In this document: positions 24,101 through 36,402 of the stretch, piece by piece
How positions within the stretch are numbered: position 1 is the stretch's first letter
Layout: each line of letters opens with the position of its first letter
Assembly (NCBI RefSeq): GCF_010389155.1
Contig: NC_057764.1
Span: 6,696,001-6,760,000 of the forward strand
Source of the DNA: Erigeron canadensis
Lineage: Eukaryota > Streptophyta > Magnoliopsida > Asterales > Asteraceae
Length of the DNA stretch: 64,000 nt
Direction of reading: 5' to 3'
The notes under the pieces: generated by a model
The model's database searches: none
What the model was told of the DNA's origin: nothing
The model's input: only the letters and a program-made list of their open reading frames with translations
Program-made: the position numbers and the translations under genes

Positions 24101-27100
24101 AAGAACCAGTGATTATGAATCAGTAAGAGTTGGAGAGAAGAGGTCAATTCAACTCTCCAATGTTTTGAACGTTAAGCGGCAAAAGCTAGACTTATCCAAT
24201 GGTTCCATGTCCAATTTACAAAGTGAAGGAAGAAATGAATATACTGAGCATGCTGGCTCCACACTTATGTCTCTCATTGAATCCTTGAAAGCTCCTGGTG
24301 GCAATGCTAACTTGTTGGAACCAGAAATTTCGCTGACAGCTCTTAGCATCCTCTGCATTGCTTTGTGCAAGTGTCCTCGGGATAAATTTATACGTCAAGT
24401 TTCTCGTCAGATGCTTGAATGGATTCCTTGGATTTCTGAACAGGTATGAGTCCTTATAAAGTATGAGAGTGGCTTTACCATGGTCTATGGTCTAAATGAG
24501 GGCTATATATTTTGCAGGTGAACCAAGAAAGTTTAGGTGGAGTGGATTTACCTATCTACCTTGAAGCACTTCACAGGTTACTGCTTAGACAGAGTAAGAG
24601 GCTGATTTTAGATTGCTTAAGGTCTGAAAATGTGAAACCCTGTATTGAATGCAGGACCATTTAGATTCTTGAAATGTAAACTAATGTTAATGTTTGAATT
24701 TATATAACTGTCCATTTTGCTCCTTTAAAAATATTACAAAAGCAGAAATGGAGACCGGATGGGGCAGATCTTTGCTCATTATCCTTCTTCGAACCTTAGA
24801 AAACTCATATGTTGATTGTGTATATTCCAATAGAAATGCAAGGGGTATATATAGAAGTTTACAAATCCTCTATCAAACCCTGCTTTCAGTTATCAGATAC
24901 ATAGAAGCTAAAACCAGTTTCAGTAATCTACCTGATTCACAAACTCTATTAGTTTGCTGGAATTATTAATTCTACACTTGCACATAGTTGTAACTTTCTT
25001 AATGACGTTGATACTTTCCCATATATATGATATCTAAAATTGTGCCTCTCGCTGTTTTAGGATTTCTTTCTCAGAAGGATAATCTTTTCAGAGAAAATGA
25101 TAATGCTGCATACCTTATGCAGTTGGTGTTGAAGACTCCATGGAACCATGCTCTTATGACAACTGAACCCTGTCTGTCATGGAAGACAAAATGTTTCTGC
25201 CTTCAGATTCTTCCCATCATGGGTACTTTGTCTCAAAGTGGGGGTGATTTAGGTATTCTGGATTTGGGTCTTCAGGATGAAGCAGATGAAGTTAGAAATG
25301 AAGCCACAATAGCTATGCCATTAATTGTCCTATGTGAATTTGGTACATTAGCACAGATTTTTAAGAGATTGGAGTAAGTAAACTTCTTAACTCTTATGCA
25401 CTCATTGTCAATTTGCATATGCATTTTCCCAATTATGAGTACATGAGGTGGTGAATATGATCAGTATACTTATGAATGGCAGAACGGGTCAATTTGTTTG
25501 TTAATCGATATAATATCTTTGTTGCAATCATAGGCAACACACTAATTATTTATATTTTTATAAATTTGGGACAAAAGGGATATTGGGTACATCTTACTTG
25601 CTTCAACCTTTACCAAACGTTATTCTATTAGAGCAGGTACCCAAAACCTCCCGTCCTGCCCTTGCCATCATTAATAAGAAACAAATAGAAGTAGAAAAAT
25701 CTATATATGTTCACTGAACTGAAGCTCTATGACCTTGCCTTTCCTTTGAACATAAATAGAATAGTTTTTAATATGAAAGCAATCACTGACTTGGAATTCA
25801 AGTGATTGCGCCTATATATTTTTGCTTGCAGAGAAATCTGTATTAAATAAAAAAATTAGAAGAATTTTTTAGGGTAAGTCTATTGGGTAAAGTGATTTGG
25901 TTTCATGCAGATAACAAACAAAAATGACTTGGTTTGATCCATTTTGGTCTGCTATAATTTAGGGCAGTGTCAAAATGTCTCACGCAACAATGAAACAGAT
26001 CTAGTACTAACTTCTTTTGAATTTAAACATACTCTCCAATTTAGGGTTGTGATATAACACCAATAGCCTCATTCTATACTGTAAAAATTTTCAATGGACT
26101 ATACAAAGATAAGTCCACTTCTTTTTCTCACTTTCTTTGCCTGAAGTTATAAGTTATATGTTTTTGTCAGGTTCCTGTGGAAAGAGAAAACCGAGAAAGT
26201 CAAGAAATCCATCACTATTTTTCTTGGTTATTTGGCATGTCTCTATGGTTCTTCTGATGGCACTGCAAATTTGTTTAAAAACAAATGCATGCTGTTCTTA
26301 CAAGAGGAGAAGCACATACACAGTTGGACAGGAGATCAGCTGTTGCAAGGATTTTGGTGCTCTTTATGTGACAAGAGTATCCGTCACAGCCATGAATCAT
26401 TATCAATTACACCGAATCTCCATAACATGTTAGACTGTGATTATACAAGTCTTGTCAGCCTTTTTTTCACTCTCCTATATGATGAATCTGAAGAGGTTCA
26501 GCTTTCATGCGTTTCAGCAGTTGGACGGGTCCTTGTTCATATGGATTTAAACACTCTACATGAAACGAAAACCGAGTGGATAAAATCTATTGATTACTTA
26601 CTGCTTCACAGAAGAAAGTCTGTTAGAGAAGCATTCAGCAGACAGATTAGGTGCTTTGTTCAGAATCATATATTGACTAGTTTCTTTTTAGATGAGCAGT
26701 TGTTTTTGGATAGAGTTAGAAATGGGTATGCAGTAGCAAATGATCCAGAAGTTTATGAGACTCTTTTAGAAGCAACTGCAGGTATCATGGTTGCAGCAGA
26801 TATAAATGGTCGATTGTTTTTAGCATCTCTTATTATGTTGCTTGACCAGCTCGACAATCCTTATGTGACTGTGAGAATGTCTGCATCTAAATTGATACAT
26901 AGATCTTGCTTCTTTCATCATAAAGGAGGTCTGGAGAAAATTCTTGCTAAGTTTCATCATATACGCAATGAAGTGTATGATTTTTTATCATTGCGGCTTG
27001 GTAAAAGCCCAAAAATGGTTGCAGAATTTGCAGCAGGTTTTCTTGATGTTAAATCTGAAGAACTTGTTGAAAGAATGGTCCCAGTGGTTGTTCCAAAGCT

Positions 27101-30100
27101 TGTGATTACTCAGCAAGATAATGACCAAGCAAAGGTTACCTTATTTGTGCTGGCTAAATGTTTGAACAAAGATATGGTGCAACTTGCAACCGAATGTTTA
27201 CCAAAAGTTCTTGCTTTGGCTCTTTATCAAGCAGATGGGCAAAAGTTAGACTGTGCGTTGCAGTTTTATTGTGGCCCATCTGGCATGACAAGAAAAGAAG
27301 TGGTGGAGGCTGCTGTACCTGAACTTTTGTATGAATTAGTCTGTTCTGAGGATGTGGACGATTCAGTTGATACCAGCATAAGGTAGAATACCCCATCTAC
27401 TTATTGGTCGAGTTTAATTGTGTTTATATCTAACAGATTAGACACGTGGATCAGAAAAGGCTATTATCTGTTCTTAGTTGCACAAGTCTTTCGTCTATAA
27501 CACATAAAAAACATGGACACTACGTTTTTATTGTTTGTTCTTCATTATGTACCTGACAGTGATTGCACAACAACTCTGTGCTTCTCTCCACCTTTTTCTT
27601 TTGGAAGTTTTTTTCTCAGTATTGCTAAATTTACTTATCAGACCAGTACAATAGAAAATGAAGTTCATTATAAATTCCAGTGATTATGCATCTTTCTGAT
27701 AAATCTTGCTCAAATACATTCTATTAGACGTCTTCTGCTAAAAATGAATTTAGCACTTTGTGGAGAATATATATTATTGAGCTTCCACTTATCTATACAT
27801 GAAGTTGATCGCATGTCTCATTTTATTATGGTTCAAAAAATAAACCCAGTTATTTGGGTGTATGAGATTATATATCTTGAAGACTCTACCTAGTTAGTTC
27901 TCTATAGCTATTGTTTATAACAAATTTTAGTCGTTTAAGCTTTCATTTACTGTTTTACAGGCTATCGAGGGTGCCCCAGATGATAAAGGAAGTTGCAAAA
28001 ATCTTGACAGAAAATGATGATCTTCCAGGTTTTCTAAGACACCATTTTGTTGGTCTTCTTGACAGAATTAACCGAAAAATGCTTTACGCAGATGATACGT
28101 TACTTCAAGTTCAGGCCACCAAATGTATAGAAATATTGATTAACATGATGGGTTCCCACCTTGGAACTTATGTACCAAAACTCATGGTTCTTCTCATGCA
28201 TGCAATCGATAAAGAACCATTGCAGAGGGATGGGCTTGCAGCCTTACATTTTTTCATTAGACAATTGGCAAAGGTATCCCCTTCTAGTACTAAACATGTG
28301 ATCTCTCAAGTTTTTGCTGCAATTATTCCCTTACTTGAGAAACAAAAGGGACATTCTATCTTGCATATGATGCAAATTGTGAAAATTTTGGAAGAACTTG
28401 TATTTGAGAATAAATCAGTACTGAAACAACATATATATGAGTTTCCTCCTCTACCCAACATTCCTGCCCTTGCAGAAGTCAACAAAGTAATAGATGACGC
28501 ACGTGGGACCATGACCTTGAAGGATCAGTTGCGAGATATTGTTGTTGGTTTGAACCATGAGAACTTAAATGTTAGATATATGGTAGCTTGTGAGTTAAGT
28601 AAATTGCTAAAACTGAAAAGAGATGATGTGGCAGTCATGGTTGATGGTGAAGAGGATTCAGATATGGATGTTTTAAGCTCTTTAATTACATCTTTACTTA
28701 GAGGCTGCGCAGAAGAATCTAGAACTATAGTTGGACAACGGTTAAAGCTGGTTTGTGCTGATTGTCTTGGATCGCTTGGAGCCATTGATCCCGCCAAAGT
28801 TAAAGGCTTTTCAAATCAACGGTTCAAAATTGCATGTTCAGATGATGATTTAATCTTCGAGTTAATCCACAAACATTTAGCACGGGCTTTTAGGGCAGCA
28901 CCTGACACCTCAGTTCAAGACATGGCTGCTTTGGCGATACAGGAGTTACTGAAGATTGCTGGTTGCAATGCATCGCTTGAGGAGGATGTTTCAGCTTCTC
29001 ACATTTCAAAACTCAATGTTTCAAATAAGATGGATGGGAGGGGTCAGAGGTTGTGGGACCGGTTTTCTAATTATATTAAAGAGATAATAGCTCCCTGTTT
29101 AACCTCAAGGTTTCACCTTCCAAACATGGCTGATTCTGCATCTTCTGGTCCTATCTATCAGCCTTCATTGTCATTTCGCAGATGGATATTCAACTGGGTC
29201 AAAAAACTTACCGCCCACGCAACAGGTTCGCGGGCTAGCATCTTTAATGCATGTCGAGGTATTGTACGCCGTGACATGCAAACAGCAACTTATCTGCTAC
29301 CATATTTGGTATTACATGTTGTCTTACATGGTACCGAGGACGCCCGCCGTGGAATAACACAGGAAATTCTTTCAGTTCTTGATGCAGCGGCTTCAGAAAG
29401 CGTTCCAGGAATTAGTTCTGGCCAAAGTGAAGTTTGCATTCAAGCAGTTTTTACTCTTCTTGATAATCTTGGTCAATGGGTTGATGATGTTAAACAAGAG
29501 CTTACTCTATCTCAGTCCAATTCAAAGCAGAAGTTGAAGCATAACAGTCTAAATTACATATTGGACTCAGACCAGCTATCTATGCAGTGCGAACATGTTT
29601 CTGAGCTTTTGTCCGCAATTCCAAAAGTGACCCTTGCGAAGGCATCGTTTAGGTGCCAGGCTTATGCTCGTTCTTTGTTGTACTTTGAGTGTCACGTGCG
29701 AGAGAAATCTGGATCATTTAACCCATCAGCTGAAAAGAGTGGAATTTTTGAGGATGAAGATGTCTCATTTTTAATGGAAATCTACAGTGGGTTGGATGAG
29801 ACTGATGGGTTGTCGGGTTTGGCATCTTTACGTAAATCAAAAAGCTTACAAGATCAACTATTAATAAATAAAAAAGCTGGAAACTGGGCTGAAGTTTTGA
29901 CTTCTTGTGAACAGGCTTTACAGATGGAACCAACATCTGTCCAGAGGCATTCAGATGTTCTTAATTGTTTAATCAATATGTGTCATTTGCAAGCAGTGGT
30001 TACTCATGTTGATGGACTAATATCTAGAATTCCTCAATACAAAAAGACGTGGTGTATGCAAGGAATTCAAGCCGCTTGGAGGCTTGGTAGATGGGACTTA

Positions 30101-33100
30101 ACAGATGAGTACCTCGATGGAGCTGATGAAGAAGGTTTACTTTGTAGTAGCTCGGAGAGTAATGCTTCATTTGACATGGATGTTGCCAAAATTCTTAGAG
30201 CAATGAGAATGAAAGATCAGTTTTCAGTTAGTGAGAAAATTGCATTATCGAAACAAGCTTTAATTGCTCCTTTAGCTGCTGCTGGTATGGATTCATATAC
30301 ACGAGCATACCCTTATGTTGTCAAGCTTCATGTCTTACAAGAGCTCGAGGATTTTCATTCTATTCTGAATGGTGAGTCGTTTTTGGAAAAGTCATGTGCT
30401 GGTCAACCAGAGTTTTTAAAAGTAACAGAAAACTGGGACAACCGGCTCAGATTCACGCAACCGTCTCTTTGGACACGTGAACCACTTTTGGCTTTTCGGA
30501 GACTGGTTTTTGGTGCTAGTGGTCTTACTGGTCAAGTTGGGAACTGTTGGGTACAATATGCAAAACTCTGTCGCTCGTCTGGTCACTATGAGACTGCTAA
30601 TCGAGCCATATTGGAAGCCATGGCTTCAGGTGCAGCTAATGTTCATATGGAAAAGGCTAAACTTTTATGGAGCACAAGGCGTTCTGATGGTGCTATTGCA
30701 GAGCTACAACAGTCACTTATGAACTTCCCTGTTGAAGTCATTGGCTCTGCTACAATGTCATCAATTACTAGTCTTTCATTGGTTCCTATAAACCAACCCG
30801 CTTTACCTTGCAACACTCAAGCATCAAATGAAAATCGAGATGTTGCAAAAACCTTGCTACTGTATTCCAGGTGGATTCATTACACTGGGCTAAAACAGAA
30901 GGAAGATGTTATGAGTCTGTTCTCTAGGGTTAGGTTACTGCAGCCCAAATGGGAAAAGGGGTATTTTTATGCGGCAAAGTATTGTGATGAAGTGCTTGTT
31001 GATGCAAGAAAACGACAGGAAGAAAATTCTGGTGCAAGTACTGAAAAGGCTTGGTGGTGCTTCCTTCCTGATGTCTTGCTATTTTATGCCAAGGGACTTC
31101 ACAGAGGCCATAAGAATCTTTTTCAAGCTCTTCCAAGGTTGCTGACACTATGGTTTGAGTTTGGTAGTATTTATCAGAGGAAAGGTTCATCATCTAAAAA
31201 AGATATGAAGACTGTTCATGATAAGGTTGTTTATTTCTCATTCCGAATCATATAATAATTTGAAAGGGGAAAGTGGGGTTTGGGGTAGAATATTGTGTTT
31301 TGAATGTGATTATCTGTTTTTTACGTGTTCAAGTAACAGATTTTAGAGTTATCTATATAGTTTAGAAGTAGCTACCACAAAATTACTTGTTATTTAACAT
31401 GTGAAACTTAAAATAAGAACATATAATTCTATGCCGTTCACTTGCAAAGTTGCAATTACCGTACACCTCAGATGAAATCACATGTGTTCTAACACATTTT
31501 GAACTTTTTGTGTCCGTTCTTATCTGAACCTCCTTCAAGTTTCACATCCAAATTAACATATGATTGTGTGGTTTTCACATTTTTAACCCCTCTCTCTCTC
31601 TCTCATATTAGTCTTGTTGTGATAATTTCATTGTACATAAGCATTTTCAAAATGCAATGCCAAACACCAGTTACTAATTATGGAAACTTGTTCTCTTTTT
31701 CCCTGTCAGTTGATGAGCATTATGCGCGGGTGTTATAAGGACTTGCCTACCTACCAATGGCTGACAGTTTTACCTCAACTGGTTTCTAGAATCTGCCACC
31801 AAAATGATGAAATTGTACGAGTTGTTAAGCAAATCATTACATCTGTTCTCGGGCAATATACCCAACAAGGCCTTTGGATCATGGCAGCCGTTTCAAAATC
31901 TACAGTTTCTTCAAGGCGGGACGCAGCTGCAGAGATTATAAACAATGCACGAAAAAGGTCAAATCAGGGAGCACCCAATGCTCTGTTTGGCCAGTTTGCC
32001 AGCTTAATCGATCATTTAATTCGGCTATGCTTTCATGCAAGTCAGTCCAAGTCACCAACGATCAACATTTCTACTGAATTTAGTTCCCTCAAAAGGATGA
32101 TGCCGACTGAAATTATAATGCCTACTCAAGGATCAATTAGTGTTAGCCTTCCCACTATTGATACAAGTACAACAGCCTTTTTCTCAGCTACAGATTATCC
32201 AACTATAACAGGAATAGCAGATGAAGCTGAGGTCCTTTCATCACTTCAGAAACCAAAAAAGGTTAAGTTTCCTAACTGGCCGAAGAACATCTAAGTAGCT
32301 CTGTTAGTAGTACGTTTTTTTCTAGATGTGTGAGTTTTGACCCAATAACTTACACATGGGTCAATCTGGGATGTGTTTTGTTGTAGGCAAAAGTTAGCTA
32401 AAAGGGAATGGAACAATGCTGAAAGTCTCTTAAAGTCGTTTAGTGGATATAGCATCTTATATCATCTTGTTAAACATTTTTTTCTCTATGTGTAAGTTTT
32501 GACCCAGTAACTTACACTTAGGTCAATCTGGGATTTGTTTTGTTGTAGGCAATAGTTAGCTAAAAGGGAATGGGACAATGCTGAAAGTCTCTTAAAGTCG
32601 TTTAGTGGATATAGCATCTTATCTCGTCTTGTTAAACATTTTGATTATCATTGTAGTATTATTAATTTTGTGATCTTAACTACTAGATTTTTTTAATGGA
32701 CAATAAAGGTTTTGTTGTTCAACCACTCCATACCAAAAATAACACATTTGGTTCTGCTCCCATTCTTACTTTTTACTCAACAAACCAATCTTACCACATC
32801 TATTACTGGAACTTCGATATCTCTTTGCCATGATATTCATGTATTGTGTCGATTCTTTCCACAGATTATTCTACTGGGAAGTGATGGAGTCAAACGTCCA
32901 TTCCTCTGCAAACCGAAGGATGACCTTAGGAAAGATGCACGAATGATGGAGTTTAACACAATGATAAATCGGTTATTATCCAAGTCTCCAGAAAGCCGTA
33001 GAAGGAAGCTATATGTACGTACATTTTCTGTGATCCCCTTAACGGAAGATTGTGGTATGGTAGAATGGGTACCCCACACTCGCGGGCTTCGACATATTCT

Positions 33101-34456
33101 CCAAGACATATATATTAGCTCTGGGAAGTTTGATAGACAGAAAACAAACCCTCTGATTAAGCGTATATATGATCAATGCCATGGTAAAATGGCTGAAGAT
33201 GATATGTTGAAAAATAAAATTCTTCCAATGTTCCCTCCAGCTTTCCACAAGTGGTTTTTGAACACATTTTCTGAGCCGGCAGCTTGGTTTAGGGCCCGTG
33301 TTGCTTATGCACACACTACCGCTGTTTGGTCCATGGTTGGGCATATTGTTGGTCTTGGTGACCGTCATGGAGAAAACATTCTTTTTGATTCAACCACTGG
33401 TGATTGTGTTCATGTTGATTTCAGTTGCTTATTTGACAGAGGCCTACAGCTTGAAAAGCCAGAACTTGTACCTTTCAGGTTAACACAGGTGAGAAAGTCT
33501 GTTAATTATAATGCATGCATAAAATATTTTTTATTAGTTAATAACATTGTAGAAAGAAACTGTGGATTCCTGCATTTTATGGAATGTTGCATAGGTACAT
33601 ATGTACTTCGTAAGCAACACCTGTTTGACCAATATATTTTGGGTTCAACAGTGGTTTAATTTTTGCATATAATGTTCTCTTTCAATATGAATTTAAAAAT
33701 TAATATATGCATAGGTTTTAAATAATGAAACATAACACGTTATATCTATAAAAAAGATTAATTTAGTTATGTACTTGTATATATTGATGATATATATTAT
33801 TATTACAGGATTCTCTATTTTTACTAATTGCAGTTGCATATGATTGATAGTGTTTGTGATAATTTCTGAAACCTTCTTATGGTATGGATTGTGCAGAATA
33901 TGATTGATGGGTTGGGCATAACAGGGTATGAAGGCACGTTTTTAAAGGTTTGTGAGATTACACTTTCAGTACTAAGGGAACATAGAGAAACTTTGATGAG
34001 TGTTCTCGAGACGTTCATCCATGATCCTCTTGTCGAGTGGACTAAAACTCATAAATCCAGTGGAGTGGAAGTTCAGAACCCTCATGCTCAGGTTTCATTC
34101 TCTTCCTGTAGCTATACAAAAAGTTTGGGTGCACTCTTTTAGCTATTGTTTTGGAATATTAAATATAGTTTTATATTGTTGAAATTGTAAAGACGTGTTC
34201 ACAACCATCAGTGCCAAGTCATATTAGATTGAGATAGTCTTGTAGAATGTAGCATATATGAGGTACTGATTCTTACTTGAAATTTCAGCGGGCCATAAGC
34301 AATATCGAAGCACGCTTGCAAGGTATTGTTGTGGGTGTTGGAGCAGCACCATCTTTGCCTCTGGCTGTAGAAGGGCAAGCTCGCCGTTTAATTGCCGAAG
34401 CAGTTTCGCATAAAAACCTTGGGAAAATGTATATCTGGTGGATGCCTTGGTTTTAA
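21162..34456 (+). CDS. ATR: Serine/threonine-protein kinase ATR, 15 exons, apparently intact
   Basis: PI3K-like kinase that senses RPA-coated single-stranded DNA and triggers the replication checkpoint in the nucleus. Exons: 21162-21348, 21875-22019, 22460-22572, 22716-23044, 23170-23306, 23665-23809, 23898-24443, 24518-24593, 25061-25373, 26171-27382, 27961-31225, 31710-32261, 32865-33488, 33897-34091, 34289-34456. All junctions are GT-AG and in phase, giving 8007 nt and about 2668 aa, close to Arabidopsis ATR (about 2700). The N-terminus (FHELRERIAAS) and the segment around WQPFAT...CKCLTEG match plant ATR. HEAT repeats fill most of the first 1900 residues, with a UME-like region near 1080-1180. 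FAT follows, then the kinase domain (LCKPKDDLRKDARMMEF; GLGDRHGEN near 2503; HVDFS near 2525) and FATC ending WWMPWF. No stop or frameshift is seen. Exon 11 alone is 3.27 kb. Confidence 0.95.
32316..32650. repeat. 161-bp tandem duplication in ATR intron 12
   Basis: Two copies at a period of 161 bp. Landmarks are ttttgaccca.taacttacac, ggtcaatctgggat and gctgaaagtctcttaaagtc. The copies are about 90% or more alike by eye. It lies wholly between exons 12 and 13 and leaves both splice sites intact. Confidence 0.8.
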
Positions 34457-35441
34457 TGCCAATATGAAGCCCTCAGGTATGCATTGACATCTACAGCCCT
34501 ACTCAATTTCTCACATGACCAAATCAGATCGAAGTCTATTGACATGGTTCTCCATCCCATGAAAAATAATGACACTTCCATTTCTGAAATTTTGTACAGT
34601 GACCTATTTTACCCTTCCTGGGTTAAACAAAGTTAATATATTGATATAAGCTGAAATGCTAAATGAACTAGATCTCAAGTACATTGACTTATGTGTTTCT
34701 GTTATAGTTTACACCATTTGTAGTTGCTTCTGACTCATTAATCTAAGAATTTTAAAAGTTGATCTCTTCAGTTTCCTGTCAATAATTTGTAACGAAGCGA
34801 GCCTCCGACGAATAAGGTTACATTTTTTACTGGAACTGAAACATTCTAATGATGAGAACAAATATGTTAGCAGAAGGTAATTGAATGACTGCATAAACAG
34901 ACTTCACTTCAAAACACAAACCTGAAAACCATGGTGATACTGTTTTGTAAATTTCATGTTTTCATTTGAAGTATGTAAAATAAGCTGGATCTACCTAAAC
35001 CCTAAACCACCTACTGACCTCCGCACTTAACCAATAAGTGAAAAACTATATGAACTTCGGGAATGAGAGGCTAGTTCTCTATTATGTGAAAAGCTATATT
35101 GGTTGTTCCAGAGTTTTTTGCTGATTAGGGTACTTTTTTTAATCCAGCTCATAAGTGAAACTGCAGTGTAATATCATGAACCAAGATTTGGGAGAATAGT
35201 TGGCTACTTTTTTTGGGTAAAGGGATACCACGTTTCACTTTCTAACAATTAAAACACAACCAATAACGTTTTACAAGTAACTTGACAGTGTCACACTAGT
35301 TCACATACATGACATGCCATGTATATGTTAAACAAGCTAAATAGCAACCAAAGAAACCATTACATGAAAATAATGCTAAAGTAGCCTCTGTTGTAGGCAG
35401 CTTTAATTCCAGCCTTCAAGTATACTCACCCCCTTTGTAGA
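34457..35441. other. Intergenic region 3' of ATR
   Basis: Contains the ATR 3' UTR, not delimited, and AT-rich sequence. I see no gene and no clear element boundary. Confidence 0.4.
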
Positions 35442-35790
35442 TCATTTAAAATTCGTCGTGACCAGCTTCAATCTAACCATGGAGACAATATCATCTCTAA
35501 GTTGTTGCACTGATCTAGCACTAGTTGTAAAGAGCCTAGCATTCCTTTCTTTCCTTATAAAGTAAGCAGCAGTAGGAAGCAAAATACGACCAAATGACCA
35601 ATAAATACTGCTTGTTGCCTTTTTATTTGCCTAATTAAGCAGGCAGGTCAGAATATCATCCCATCGGCCAGAAACCATGTGCATATCAACTAATGGTTTG
35701 ACCAAATCCCATACGCGATCATGAGAGTCAGGGCCATTTTTGCATAGTGAATAACATAGAAGGTTTAAGTTAGTGGAAGCACTAAAATCT
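35442..35790 (-). pseudogene. LINE-type reverse transcriptase C-terminal remnant
   Basis: On the minus strand two conceptual pieces match the zinc-binding C-terminal region (zf-RVT) of plant non-LTR retrotransposons. The upstream piece (about 35790-35660) has CKNGPDSHD followed by VWDLVKPLVDMHMVSG. The downstream piece (about 35590-35442) has LLPTAAYFIRKERNARLF and ends in a stop. They lie in different frames with stops between them. No RT palm or endonuclease is present, so this is a 5'-truncated, dead copy. Confidence 0.6.
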
Positions 35791-36402
35791 AACATCCCAT
35801 TGCCTAAATTTATCCCGTCTTAAGTTTCTTCCTGCAAATAAGCCAGAAATGGAAGTCATGTCTTGGGATACAATGCGAAAATAGTTAGCGACTAATAAAT
35901 TACTTAACTCACACTTTTTACTGACTTTGACACTTGGTGATGCTTTGATCTTATTTACGTAGTTGAATTTGCATACTATCAGGAACATCCAAGCCTGAAT
36001 CTTACCGTTTTCTGTATTATTGTCTTTATAGGATATAGGAATGCTTGAAGCCGACAATTCTTCTAGTGTTTCACGGAAAAGATATTGCTCCCAATATGCA
36101 CCGATTATTAGAGAGAAGCTGTGAGATCATTATGTTGATATGAATGATTATGCTGAGAGCTTCAGCATTTGTTTTATATGGAAATGTAAATGTTAACTAT
36201 AACACCTTTTAGGCGCAATCGATGTTGCAATGTACATAACGCGGTAATGCCGGCTATAGTTCTAATGCGTCTAAAGTTTATAATCAATCAGGCCCTATAC
36301 TCAATTTGCAAATGTAATCATAATTTTTTTACCCCATCTAATAATCTTATAATTCTGGTAACTTGTGAATATAATAAAAAGTAGAAAGATTTGGTGCTTG
36401 TA

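Noticed and set aside
24694..24969. Open frame of 91 codons in the middle of the ATR gene
   Set aside because: It lies inside intron 8. Exons 8 and 9 join in phase without it and it has no similarity to ATR.
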